A stretch of DNA of 64,000 bases from Brevibacillus porteri (GTDB lineage: Bacteria; Bacillota; Bacilli; Brevibacillales; Brevibacillaceae). The notes under the pieces were generated by a model. That model made no database searches. It saw nothing but the letters and a program-made list of their open reading frames with translations, and was not told the DNA's origin. This document shows positions 1-7,491 of this stretch, in pieces; within the stretch, counting starts at the first letter, position 1; each line of letters opens with the position of its first letter. The DNA lies in the NCBI RefSeq assembly GCF_003013475.1, contig NZ_PXZO01000006.1:1-64000 (forward strand). The letters run 5' to 3'. The position numbers were made by a program, and so were the translations under genes.

Positions 1-144
1 GTTGGAGTTCCCGTACCCGGATCGGTAGGAGTTCCTGTACCTGGATCGGTAGGAGTTCCTGTACCTGGATCGGTAGGAGTCCCCGTGCCCGGATCGGTAG
101 GAGTTCCCGTGCCTGGATCAGTAGGATCGCCTGTACCCGGTTCC
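1..144 (-). repeat. Six tandem 24-bp coding repeats (PTDPGTGT units)
   Basis: Six consecutive 24-base units start at 1, 25, 49, 73, 97 and 121, with a few substitutions, mostly at third codon positions. Read on the minus strand they encode an eight-residue unit, PTDPGTGT. The last unit (121-144), which is read first, is the most diverged and begins the tract. Tandem Pro/Thr/Gly/Asp repeats are typical of extended stalks in surface proteins. The array may continue beyond position 1. Confidence 0.9.
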
Positions 145-263
145 CCGCTATTGTTAATGACAACCTCACCTTGTGTTTGGGCATACGAGGTTGTCGTGAA
201 ACCGAAAAAGTTTTGGATGATGAGCAAAAGTGCCACCACAACGACCCAAGATTTCCTTTGCAT
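1..263 (-). CDS. Secreted repeat-rich surface protein (3' end outside window)
   Basis: The minus-strand frame starts at an ATG at 263 behind a clear AGGAGG site and runs off the window at position 1. The first 30 or so residues form a signal peptide (MQRK, a run of Val/Leu/Ile, then an AQ-type cleavage region after TTTSYAQ). A short mature N-terminus follows and then PTDPGTGT repeats. It lies 55 bases downstream of a sortase gene on the same strand, so it is plausibly that enzyme's substrate. That would require an LPXTG-like signal at the C-terminus, which is outside the window. No enzymatic domain is visible; a stalk or wall-anchored surface protein is the likeliest role. Confidence 0.75.
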   Translation of the reverse strand, partial: MQRKSWVVVVALLLIIQNFFGFTTTSYAQTQGEVVINNSGEPGTGDPTDPGTGTPTDPGTGTPTDPGTGTPTDPGTGTPTDPGTGTP

Positions 264-318
264 ATGCTCCTCCTGTACTAAATTAAAACTTGCTCGTTCC
301 GTCTTGCAGTAGGAAGGG

Positions 319-936
319 TTAGGGCTGAGATGAAGTCGTTTGTTTCCATTCAGCTTGAACGATCAGTCTGTCCTTCGGATCTTTTGCTCCAACAGGGGTG
401 CATGTGACCAAGGTGATCAATGGCTTCTTTTGATCCTCTAGAACTTCTACTTGTGTACGATCTACGACAAAGGCTTTCACGACAACGAATTGGTAGGTTG
501 CCGTTTTCGTCTTGATCTCAATCTCATCGTTAGGTGCTAGTTCGTCCAAGCGATTGAATTGCTTGCCATGAGTAATCCCGCGATGGCCTGCCAGTCCAAC
601 ATTGTTCACACCGAATTCCTTGTCTGGCTCGATCAGGCCAACACCTTTACTCAAGGCATGCTTGTCCGCGCCTTCAAAAATCATCATTTCCAGATCAATT
701 GTGGGAATCCGAATCACGCCTCTGGCACCTTTCAACATAGCGAACGGCTCTTGTATCTGAGGATCTGGTGGGTCCTCTGATGCAGCCGTTTCTATCTGCT
801 CGCTGACGTTGCTCAGTTGTTCGAACGCTTCGATGAGCTGTTCTTGCTTTTGTGCAGATACCGCCGTTTCCCATTGAGGATAGAAAAGGAGGAATAAGCC
901 TGCCAGGATAAACCCAGCACTTAACAGCACTCGCAC
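319..936 (-). CDS. Sortase, probably class D
   Basis: Membrane-anchored transpeptidase that cleaves a C-terminal sorting signal and links the protein to peptidoglycan. An N-terminal membrane helix (about residues 4-20) is followed by a spacer and the sortase beta-barrel. Catalytic residues are all visible: His in AGHR (about 118), Cys in TLVTCTP (about 179) and Arg in KDRLIV (about 190). The size (205 residues), the type II membrane topology and the TCTP context fit class D enzymes. I chose GTG at 936 because the AAGGGAG site is nine bases upstream; a TTG three codons earlier abuts that site. It is followed directly by the repeat-rich secreted protein, its probable substrate. Confidence 0.87.
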   Translation of the reverse strand: MRVLLSAGFILAGLFLLFYPQWETAVSAQKQEQLIEAFEQLSNVSEQIETAASEDPPDPQIQEPFAMLKGARGVIRIPTIDLEMMIFEGADKHALSKGVGLIEPDKEFGVNNVGLAGHRGITHGKQFNRLDELAPNDEIEIKTKTATYQFVVVKAFVVDRTQVEVLEDQKKPLITLVTCTPVGAKDPKDRLIVQAEWKQTTSSQP

Positions 937-1142
937 ATTCTTCAACTCCCTTTTCGCACCGTTAACTCAATTCAACTTTCCCCCCCTTGTCTTAATTTTT
1001 AGTTACACTAAACTTTTTTCAGCAAGAGGATTCTTCGTTGTACAAATCATGTAGTCGAGAACAACAGATACACCCACTGTTCCAATTGTGAAAAAATGCC
1101 TAGAGCTATCATAATCTTTCGACCTAAACAATTTCTGAACAT

Positions 1143-1184
1143 GAAAAAAGCCAGAGGAGAAAGACTCTCCTGGCTGGCTTTTTC
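1143..1184 (-). terminator. Rho-independent terminator after the YHYH protein gene
   Basis: GCCAG/AGGAGA pairs with TCTCCT/CTGGC around a short loop, flanked by A-runs and T-runs on both sides. It lies just past the stop codon at 1200 of the minus-strand gene. The T-run on the minus strand follows the stem, and the structure could also work on the plus strand. Confidence 0.8.
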
Positions 1185-1199
1185 GGTCTCATTCTATGG

Positions 1200-1832
1200 T
1201 TAATAGGCGACGCTTTTTGCAACAAATCCAACTAAGACTTTCCCATTTGCATCGATGGTGGAGCCGTAATACCAATCGCCACGTTCACCGACTACTTGAA
1301 CAAGTGCCTCTCTGACAGCGTAGCCCCTGCCTGGACTTTCTGTCGAAGGGGTCGAGAAGAAATAGCCTTTCTCTCCTTGAATTTTGACAGTCTTCGGAGT
1401 GATCGGTGTATACGAGGTGACCACTGTTTTGGAAACGTATCCTTGATCCATGGAGATAAATTCCGGATGTGTACCTGATGCTTTGATTTCAAAACCATAC
1501 CATAGGGTTGCAGTAACGACAGAGTCAAGGGATGGAGCAGAATAAACGTTAGCATTGTCTACGGCTACAATTGTTTTCGAAGGTAGTATTTTAGGTTGTG
1601 TACGGGGGGCCGATGGTTTTGGAGGAGCCGATTTTTTCACTTGGCTGTTAGAAGAACCACCGCCACCGTTGTGATAGTGATATTCTCCATACTGTAATCC
1701 CCATTTTTCACAGTTTGTTCTACAGGTGTGTCCACCATTTGCATCTGTTCTGCCTGGATGCGCTTCAATCATTTGAACAGGTAAAAAAGCAAAGCACAGA
1801 ATGAGTGCGAGTACAGAAATAATCTTTTTCAT
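1200..1832 (-). CDS. Secreted YHYH-domain protein with SH3-like regions
   Basis: 210 residues. A signal peptide (about 1-24, ending before HPGR) precedes a short Cys/His module containing HPGRTDANGGHTCRTN and GEYHYHNGG, the YHYH motif seen in secreted Bacillota proteins. A Gly/Ser/Pro/Lys-rich linker leads to about 125 residues of beta-rich sequence with tryptophan/glycine spacing like tandem SH3b cell-wall-binding folds. No catalytic role is established for the family; wall or metal binding is a guess from the His/Cys content. The start lies ten bases after the upstream exporter gene with its own AGGAGG, so the two are probably co-transcribed. Confidence 0.75.
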   Translation of the reverse strand: MKKIISVLALILCFAFLPVQMIEAHPGRTDANGGHTCRTNCEKWGLQYGEYHYHNGGGGSSNSQVKKSAPPKPSAPRTQPKILPSKTIVAVDNANVYSAPSLDSVVTATLWYGFEIKASGTHPEFISMDQGYVSKTVVTSYTPITPKTVKIQGEKGYFFSTPSTESPGRGYAVREALVQVVGERGDWYYGSTIDANGKVLVGFVAKSVAY

Positions 1833-1842
1833 AGATAACCTC

Positions 1843-2475
1843 CTAAGGATTGGCTTTCGCCCGCAATAGATTCAACCCCATCCCGATAAAAACAATCCCC
1901 GTCAGCTTGTTGAGTATGATAGAGAACTTCTGATTATTGCGCAATTTTTGCGTAGCGAAGGAAGCAAACAAGGCGAGGAGACTGCACCAGATGCCACCCG
2001 TAACGGTAAAAGTAAGGCCGAGAATAAGGAAAGGGAGTGGTCCTGCTTCCGTCGCGCTAACAAATTGCGGGAGGAAGGCGATGAAAAACAGGGCGACCTT
2101 TGGATTCGTGACACTTGTCAGGATCGCTTGCAGATAGACCTTTTCACCCTTCAGCTTCTTGGAATCGGCCGTATCAAAAGCTGGTGATTCCTTCGTCATG
2201 AGCATGCGAACGCCCAAATAGACGAGATAGGCGACCCCCAATATTTTGACGATGTTAAAAAGCACGATGGATTGCGCCAAAAGGAGCGACAAGCCGAAAG
2301 CAGCCAAGAGTGTGTGAATGAGTGAGCCTGTCAAAATGCCGAGAACCGAAAGAATTCCTGCCTGTTTTCCTTGCGAAATGCTGCGGGTGATGATGTACAT
2401 CGTGTCTGAGCCGGGTATCAGGTTCAACATGATTGCAGTCATCAGAAATGCTTCATAATGAACGATTCCAAACAT
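1843..2475 (-). CDS. LysE/RhtB-family amino-acid exporter
   Basis: 210-residue polytopic protein with about six hydrophobic segments, the usual size for LysE/RhtB exporters. The N-terminal region contains the family-typical NLIPGSDTMYIITRS stretch (about 18-32), followed by a G-rich second helix. This family exports amino acids such as lysine, homoserine or threonine; the substrate cannot be told from sequence. The ATG at 2475 is preceded by AAGGAG. It is the first gene of a probable two-gene unit with the YHYH secreted protein; no functional link between them is evident. Confidence 0.87.
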   Translation of the reverse strand: MFGIVHYEAFLMTAIMLNLIPGSDTMYIITRSISQGKQAGILSVLGILTGSLIHTLLAAFGLSLLLAQSIVLFNIVKILGVAYLVYLGVRMLMTKESPAFDTADSKKLKGEKVYLQAILTSVTNPKVALFFIAFLPQFVSATEAGPLPFLILGLTFTVTGGIWCSLLALFASFATQKLRNNQKFSIILNKLTGIVFIGMGLNLLRAKANP

Positions 2476-2556
2476 CGCTTCCCACTCCTTGTCTATCTAT
2501 AAAATAAAAATAGATTATAGAATAATCTGACACTTAAAGCAATGCGAAAAATGAGG

Positions 2557-2611
2557 AAAAGCTCCTGACGCAGATCAAAGAAAGTGTATCATGATCGCGC
2601 GGGGAGCTCAT
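2557..2611 (-). terminator. Weak terminator-like hairpin after the SH3 membrane protein gene
   Basis: On the minus strand AGCTCC (2603-2608) can pair with GGAGCT (2560-2565), followed by TTTTCC, just past the stop at 2628. The loop is long, with a possible inner GATC pairing. It is a plausible but weak end for the three-gene minus operon. Confidence 0.35.
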
Positions 2612-2627
2612 TATTCAAGTAAACGGA

Positions 2628-4391
2628 TTACGGCGTCGATTCAGTAGCGCGTATCCAGCCTTCTTTTCCATTAAATACAATCTGGTACCAGCCATTCAGA
2701 TCGGCGATGACTTGGAGGGAACCATCTGCTACTACCTGACCGATCTTCTCATATTCATCACCCGGCCCCGCAAAAACATCGATTTTTTGAGTGGCAGGGG
2801 GAGTTTGATCCGTCCCTTCTGTTGAGCCGTCAGCGGGGGAGGTCGCTTCTCCTGACTCGTTACCCTCGGTCGTTTCTTCGGGATTCTCTTCTAAGTCAGC
2901 CAGCTTTTCTATGTAATCCAAGCCATTGTCCTCGAGCTTGAACAGAGCGATTTCCTTTTCCCCTTTGCCTACCGCATTTTTCATGATCACGTGCTCGGAG
3001 TCTTCTACGCTGAGTTCATCCGCCTCCACCGAAAAGCGCTTATCGAGTGACTCTTTTATCAAATTCGGAGACAGTGCCGCGTAGGCGTTAGCACGCTCCT
3101 TGCCGGATGCACTCACGATAATCACAGGCTTTTCTTTACTTCCGAGCGTATCGTCGATCTTCGCCTTTGCTGATTTCATGTCCACATCGAGCGACTGATC
3201 CAGATAGAGGAACGAGTCATTTGGCATTTTCGCTGCGAAATAAAGACGTTGATCTGCCTTGGAGAGTCCAAATGCGTAAAGCTTTGCTCCCCAGCGATCT
3301 GTGCCGGAGAGCATGTCGGTGAACGTTCTGTCTGGATATCTCAATTGCAATAAGCGTGCTGGATCGTATTCCAACCAGAGCTTTTCCAGATCGGACAGGA
3401 GTGTAGCTGTATCCTGGAGCGGATTTAACTGTTCGTACAATTCACGCGCTTTGGTGAACTCGAACGACTTGATATATTGTTCTGCCTGTTTGAGCTTGCC
3501 CTCCAGATAGCGGGTGATCGAATCGAGTACAGGCGAATCAGTAGAGAGCACATCCTCGATTTTGCGATAGGCGGCTGCCATGTCCACGAAGGCACTCAAA
3601 TCCTTCGAACGGATAACTTCCTTGATTTCAGCTAGTGCATACTTTTCCAACTGACCCACTAACCAATCTGTCTCGATACCCAGTTTTTCGTAATGACGTA
3701 TGCTTGTAGCCGTTTTGGTGATGACTTCTTCAAAAGGAGCCGAAGCGATCAGCGCCCGCAGCTTGGTCTTTTCATAGTCCTGGAACAAGGCCGTGAGCTC
3801 AGCCTGCTTCTTCTTTTTGCCGCCGTAGTATTCATCCGGAATGACCAGGAGTGTTTCGATGAAAGATTCGTCTTGATAGTTTTCCTTTTCGAGATTCGAT
3901 TGTGCCTGAGCCTTCGCTGTTTGCAAGGCATTCAAGTAATAATCGGAAAAGCTCTTATCCATACCCAAGTGAGCGGACAATTGCTGGAAAAACATCCCCG
4001 GTACGTCCTTTTGATTTTGGTATTTCTGTTTGACTGCTTGGTATTGTTCATAGACTACACCGATTTCTGCGACCTTCTTTTCCGAGATGGCAGAACGTGA
4101 ATGCAGGTGAAGCCCTTCTAGTTCAGCACGGATAGAAGTCAGTAGGAACATGATGGAATTCCATTCGTCATCCCCGTAGGACAGGACAGCCATATCATGC
4201 GCGCGAGAAAAGGTTTCCTCGGCTTGCAGCAGGTTCTTTTGTTCATAAAACGCCTTTGCCTGTTTATATAACGTAATCTGCTTGTACCCAAATCCGAGCT
4301 TGAACAGAACGGCGATCAAACCCAAGGCAAAGAGTCCAAGAAAAATATTACGGACCCAGAGGGACCTATGATAGGGAGAGATAGGCAGCAT
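2628..4391 (-). CDS. Single-pass membrane protein with helical repeats and C-terminal SH3b domain
   Basis: 587 residues, not assigned to a named family. After a short cytoplasmic tail comes one membrane helix (about 15-36). A long alpha-helical region follows, beginning with a TPR-like stretch (YKQAKAFYEQKNLLQAEETF) and containing repeated Leu/Glu/Lys-rich helices. A mixed alpha/beta region, an acidic Glu/Thr/Ser linker and a final SH3b domain (about 525-585, with GPGDEYEKIG and NGWYQI) complete it. A GTG 18 bases upstream is in frame, but the AAGGAGG site falls inside that extension and points to the ATG at 4391. It is the last gene of an operon divergent from the tubulin-like/VWA operon, so a role in that membrane system is inferred from context only. 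Confidence 0.7.
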   Translation of the reverse strand: MLPISPYHRSLWVRNIFLGLFALGLIAVLFKLGFGYKQITLYKQAKAFYEQKNLLQAEETFSRAHDMAVLSYGDDEWNSIMFLLTSIRAELEGLHLHSRSAISEKKVAEIGVVYEQYQAVKQKYQNQKDVPGMFFQQLSAHLGMDKSFSDYYLNALQTAKAQAQSNLEKENYQDESFIETLLVIPDEYYGGKKKKQAELTALFQDYEKTKLRALIASAPFEEVITKTATSIRHYEKLGIETDWLVGQLEKYALAEIKEVIRSKDLSAFVDMAAAYRKIEDVLSTDSPVLDSITRYLEGKLKQAEQYIKSFEFTKARELYEQLNPLQDTATLLSDLEKLWLEYDPARLLQLRYPDRTFTDMLSGTDRWGAKLYAFGLSKADQRLYFAAKMPNDSFLYLDQSLDVDMKSAKAKIDDTLGSKEKPVIIVSASGKERANAYAALSPNLIKESLDKRFSVEADELSVEDSEHVIMKNAVGKGEKEIALFKLEDNGLDYIEKLADLEENPEETTEGNESGEATSPADGSTEGTDQTPPATQKIDVFAGPGDEYEKIGQVVADGSLQVIADLNGWYQIVFNGKEGWIRATESTP

Positions 4392-4405
4392 GAAAGGCTC
4401 CTCCT

Positions 4406-5341
4406 TCACAGTAAGCCTTTGAAATCCGGGTCAAACGCGTAATGCGTATCCACCCTGTTTTTGGTAGAATGATATAGTTGTTCCCAACCTTCAACCTTAT
4501 GGGTTTGTACCATTTTTGCCAATCGCAGAAGGCGCTCGCGAGGCAAAAAATCGATAAATTCGATAATCAGATCCTGATATTCATCCACATAAGACTTCAT
4601 GCGGAGCGCTGCACCTGCCACTTGACCGATGAGCTGATCCCCATTTTCTAGTAACAATATTTGATTTTTATAACGTCTGACATAATTGAGAACAGATTTT
4701 TTGACGAGCGAAGGCTGGACCTTGATGACTTCGCGCACATATTCCATGAAGTCCTTGTCGTACATAGACGGGATGAGCGTTTCGAGCTCCAGTTCCATGT
4801 CTTTTCGCAGGACGTAATGATTGAGGAACATGATCTTGCGTATCTTGATCGTATCGGAATCGACGAAATGCCCGATCTCTCTCGTTTTTTCATAAGCTTC
4901 CTTGAGATGTCCTTCTTTGACGTCGTTGCCCACTTCCTCCAAATGACGGAGGAGTGACTTCTTGAGCGTATCCAGTTCCTTTGTCAAAAAGTGTTGAAAT
5001 TGTATGTCTCTTTCATAGGTGCCGTATTTTTTCTGCATCACGAAAAACAGAACGAACAACACACAGCCAATACCTCCTGCGAGAGCTAATTGCAAAAGGG
5101 TATCCGCAGAAAGGAGAGCAAGACAGACGAACAAGCCCAAGAGCAAAAAGCGCGTCTGCACATAACGGCGCGTCACAGCGTGGGAAACCTGGCGGATCGG
5201 TGTGTAGGCTCTCCCACAGGTCTCACAATGTGTCTCCCACAGGACATGGTACGTATGGCATCGCGTGCACGCTTGAATTCTTTCATACGTATGAGTGGTT
5301 TTACGGGTTTTGCGGAATTGGACGCCGATTCGTTTTCTCAT
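4406..5341 (-). CDS. Zinc-ribbon membrane protein, middle gene of the divergent operon
   Basis: 311 residues of unrecognised family. A basic N-terminus carries a four-cysteine zinc ribbon (C25, C28, C39, C42, as CTRC and CETC). Two close hydrophobic segments (about 64-80 and 84-102) form a membrane hairpin, and a long, charged, helical C-terminal region should lie in the cytoplasm. Its start overlaps the stop of the upstream 49-residue gene (ATGA), and its stop sits 14 bases before the next start, so the three genes are tightly coupled. The GTPase encoded in the facing operon also carries paired CxxC motifs. Function unknown; the position suggests an accessory of the tubulin-like system. Confidence 0.7.
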   Translation of the reverse strand: MRKRIGVQFRKTRKTTHTYERIQACTRCHTYHVLWETHCETCGRAYTPIRQVSHAVTRRYVQTRFLLLGLFVCLALLSADTLLQLALAGGIGCVLFVLFFVMQKKYGTYERDIQFQHFLTKELDTLKKSLLRHLEEVGNDVKEGHLKEAYEKTREIGHFVDSDTIKIRKIMFLNHYVLRKDMELELETLIPSMYDKDFMEYVREVIKVQPSLVKKSVLNYVRRYKNQILLLENGDQLIGQVAGAALRMKSYVDEYQDLIIEFIDFLPRERLLRLAKMVQTHKVEGWEQLYHSTKNRVDTHYAFDPDFKGLL

Positions 5342-5487
5342 GGTGAATCCCTCTTCTCATTCAGTAAGGCATGAAGATGCTGATCGATTTCGGCGTTGGA
5401 GAGATTGCGCCGTTTTAGTCGCAGCAGCTTGAGGAATCGGACCGCTAGCAGCAAAAAAGCCGCAAACAACAGAAAGTAAGTTAACAT
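5338..5487 (-). CDS. 49-residue single-pass membrane microprotein
   Basis: An ATG at 5487 with an AGGAG-type site opens a 49-codon frame ending in TGA at 5338, which overlaps the next gene's ATG by four bases. The protein is one membrane helix (about 2-16), a basic juxtamembrane segment (RFLKLLRLKRRN) and an acidic/amphipathic tail ending in NEKRDSP. Translational coupling and the good ribosome site make it a convincing gene despite its size. It is the first gene of the minus operon facing the tubulin-like operon. No family recognised; a small adaptor or regulator of a membrane complex would fit. Confidence 0.7.
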   Translation of the reverse strand: MLTYFLLFAAFLLLAVRFLKLLRLKRRNLSNAEIDQHLHALLNEKRDSP

Positions 5488-5684
5488 AAAATTTCTCCTA
5501 ACGAAGTTGTCGAAATCTGTAACAAAGAATCATGTCGTATCGTATTACGAGTAAGGGGCAATCATTCTAGTACTTTTTTATCATCTGTCTTCTACTTCTT
5601 GAATCTAGTGGTAATAGTGTCATAGTCTTACTTCCTTTGCAACACTTCACAAATTCTTTGTAACGAACAAGAAAAGGAGCTCTC
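5488..5684. promoter_or_regulatory. Divergent promoter region of the tubulin-like/VWA system
   Basis: This 197-base gap separates the minus operon (start 5487) from the plus operon (start 5685), so it must drive both. The best plus-strand candidate is TTGAAT (5599-5604), a 16-base gap and CATAGT (5621-5626), which is only a moderate sigma-A match. No clear operator palindrome was seen. The plus gene has a good AAGGAG site at about 5674-5679. Confidence 0.4.
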
Positions 5685-7478
5685 ATGAAAATAATACGAT
5701 TCCGAATGTTATGTCGATACGTAGCATGTCTTGCCCTGCTTTTGGTCAGTGTCCTCTCCGTCGCTCACCCAGGCTTTGCGCAAACGAGCGGAAACAATAT
5801 GGACGCTGTCCTGGTCGTGGACGTCAGCAACTCCATGACCCAAAGCGATAAGAACAAAGTCAGCAACGAAGCGATGAAAATGTTCGTCGACATGACGTCG
5901 ATCCAAGCGAACAAGATTGGTGTCGTCGCCTATACCGACAAGATCGAGCGGGAAAAGGCACTGCTTGAGATTAATTCCGAAGAAGACAAGAACGATATCA
6001 AAGCCTTCATCGACAGCCTGCAAAAAGGAGCCTACACCGATATTGCTGTAGGGGTTACGGAAGCAGTAAAAATCCTGGATGCGGGACGCAATCCAAACAA
6101 TGCGCCGATCATCGTGTTGTTGGCAGACGGAAACAACTATTTGAACAAAGCATCAAGCCGTACCCAAGCACAATCTGATCAAGAGCTACAGCAAGCAGTG
6201 AAAGAGGCCAAAGACAAAGGCTATCCGATTTACACGATTGGCTTGAACGCAGACGGTCAGCTTAACCGCACGACCCTGCAACAGATTGCTGCGGATACAA
6301 ATGGTAAATTTTTCGAAACAAGCACAGCGGACAAGCTCCCGCAAATCTTGAGCGAAATCTTTGCAAATCACTTGAAGCTGAAGGTTGTCCCGGTGAAAAG
6401 CTTCGTTGCAAACGGTCAGGCTCAGGAGATTCCGATCCCAATCCCGAATGGCAGCGTCATGGAAGCCAACATCTCGATCATGTCGCAAAAAGCAGTGGAA
6501 GTGAAGCTGTATGACCCAGCAGGCAAGGAAGTACAAATCCCTTCCAACCAGGTCAGACTGTCGAAATCCAATGCGTACACGATGATCAAGCTGGTCAAGC
6601 CACAGCAGGGCGATTGGAAGCTACAGGTAAAGGGTGCCCCGAAGGAAAAAATCGATATTAACCTCATCTTCAACTACGATCTGCAATTGGAGATGGAGCC
6701 AGTCACAGCCAAGAGCTTCAAGGCTGGCGATGTCGTACCGATCAAGGCTGCACTTGTTTCAAACGGACAGAAGGTAGCGAGTCCTGATCTGTACAAGCAG
6801 ATGAAGGCGACACTGATCGTCAATGACAAGACGGATAATAAGACGAATGAGGTCGTCCTGAACAATACGGGCAGCGGGTTCGAAGGCAGCTTCACAATCC
6901 CGGCTGACCATGCGTATGAGATCAAAATCAAGGCAGAAGACACCAGCTTTTACCGGGAGACAAAACCACTCCTTGTAGATGCTTCCAAAACGGCAGGCTC
7001 TGGAGCGAGCAAGCCGAACACAACTACTGATCCTGCGGCAGAATCGAAACCATTTCCATGGATGACCGTAGTAGGAGGTACCGTGGTTCTCATCCTGCTG
7101 ATCGGTGCAGGCTTGTACGCACTGTCGATCTATCGCAAGGCGAACAAGGGCTTCGCGGGCCAAATCGCCATCGAGATCGTGGATGAGGATACAGGGGAAA
7201 AGTCCAATCCGCAGTACAAGAAACTGAACGCGTTCAAAGGAAAAGTGAAGCTGCACCAACTCTTGCAGCTCGCCCCTGAGTTTGCGGAGACAGAGAAAGT
7301 CATCTTTTTACCAGGGAAAAACGATACGCTGATCATCGAAAACCGTTCAAGCTGCCGAATCGAAAAGGCCGGACGTGTGCTCGATGCAAGCAAAGGCAAA
7401 GAGCTGAAGAAAAACGATCGCATCAAAATTTCGTTAACGAATGTGAACAAGTCCTTATATGTAGATTACATCGTCTAG
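5685..7478 (+). CDS. Secreted/membrane-anchored VWA-domain protein
   Basis: 597 residues, first gene of the seven-gene plus operon. A signal peptide (about 1-33) precedes a von Willebrand A domain (about 38-235) with an intact MIDAS motif, DVSNS (D46, S48, S50), plus the distal Thr and Asp regions (GAYTDIAVG, LLADG). A long beta-rich region follows, then one membrane helix (about 459-480). The C-terminal 115 residues are cytoplasmic and beta-rich, somewhat reminiscent of an FHA-like fold (GKNDTLIIENRSSCRI). The predicted layout is an external metal-dependent ligand-binding domain coupled to a cytosolic interaction domain. Thirteen bases separate it from the tubulin-like gene. VWA proteins are known partners of this tubulin-like family in comparative genomics; the ligand is unknown. 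Confidence 0.85.
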   Translation: MKIIRFRMLCRYVACLALLLVSVLSVAHPGFAQTSGNNMDAVLVVDVSNSMTQSDKNKVSNEAMKMFVDMTSIQANKIGVVAYTDKIEREKALLEINSEEDKNDIKAFIDSLQKGAYTDIAVGVTEAVKILDAGRNPNNAPIIVLLADGNNYLNKASSRTQAQSDQELQQAVKEAKDKGYPIYTIGLNADGQLNRTTLQQIAADTNGKFFETSTADKLPQILSEIFANHLKLKVVPVKSFVANGQAQEIPIPIPNGSVMEANISIMSQKAVEVKLYDPAGKEVQIPSNQVRLSKSNAYTMIKLVKPQQGDWKLQVKGAPKEKIDINLIFNYDLQLEMEPVTAKSFKAGDVVPIKAALVSNGQKVASPDLYKQMKATLIVNDKTDNKTNEVVLNNTGSGFEGSFTIPADHAYEIKIKAEDTSFYRETKPLLVDASKTAGSGASKPNTTTDPAAESKPFPWMTVVGGTVVLILLIGAGLYALSIYRKANKGFAGQIAIEIVDEDTGEKSNPQYKKLNAFKGKVKLHQLLQLAPEFAETEKVIFLPGKNDTLIIENRSSCRIEKAGRVLDASKGKELKKNDRIKISLTNVNKSLYVDYIV

Positions 7479-7491
7479 GAGTGAGTCGATT

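Noticed and set aside
1..144. Regular short repeats considered as a CRISPR array
   Set aside because: The 24-base units are contiguous with no spacers, and they read in frame as PTDPGTGT in a secreted protein.
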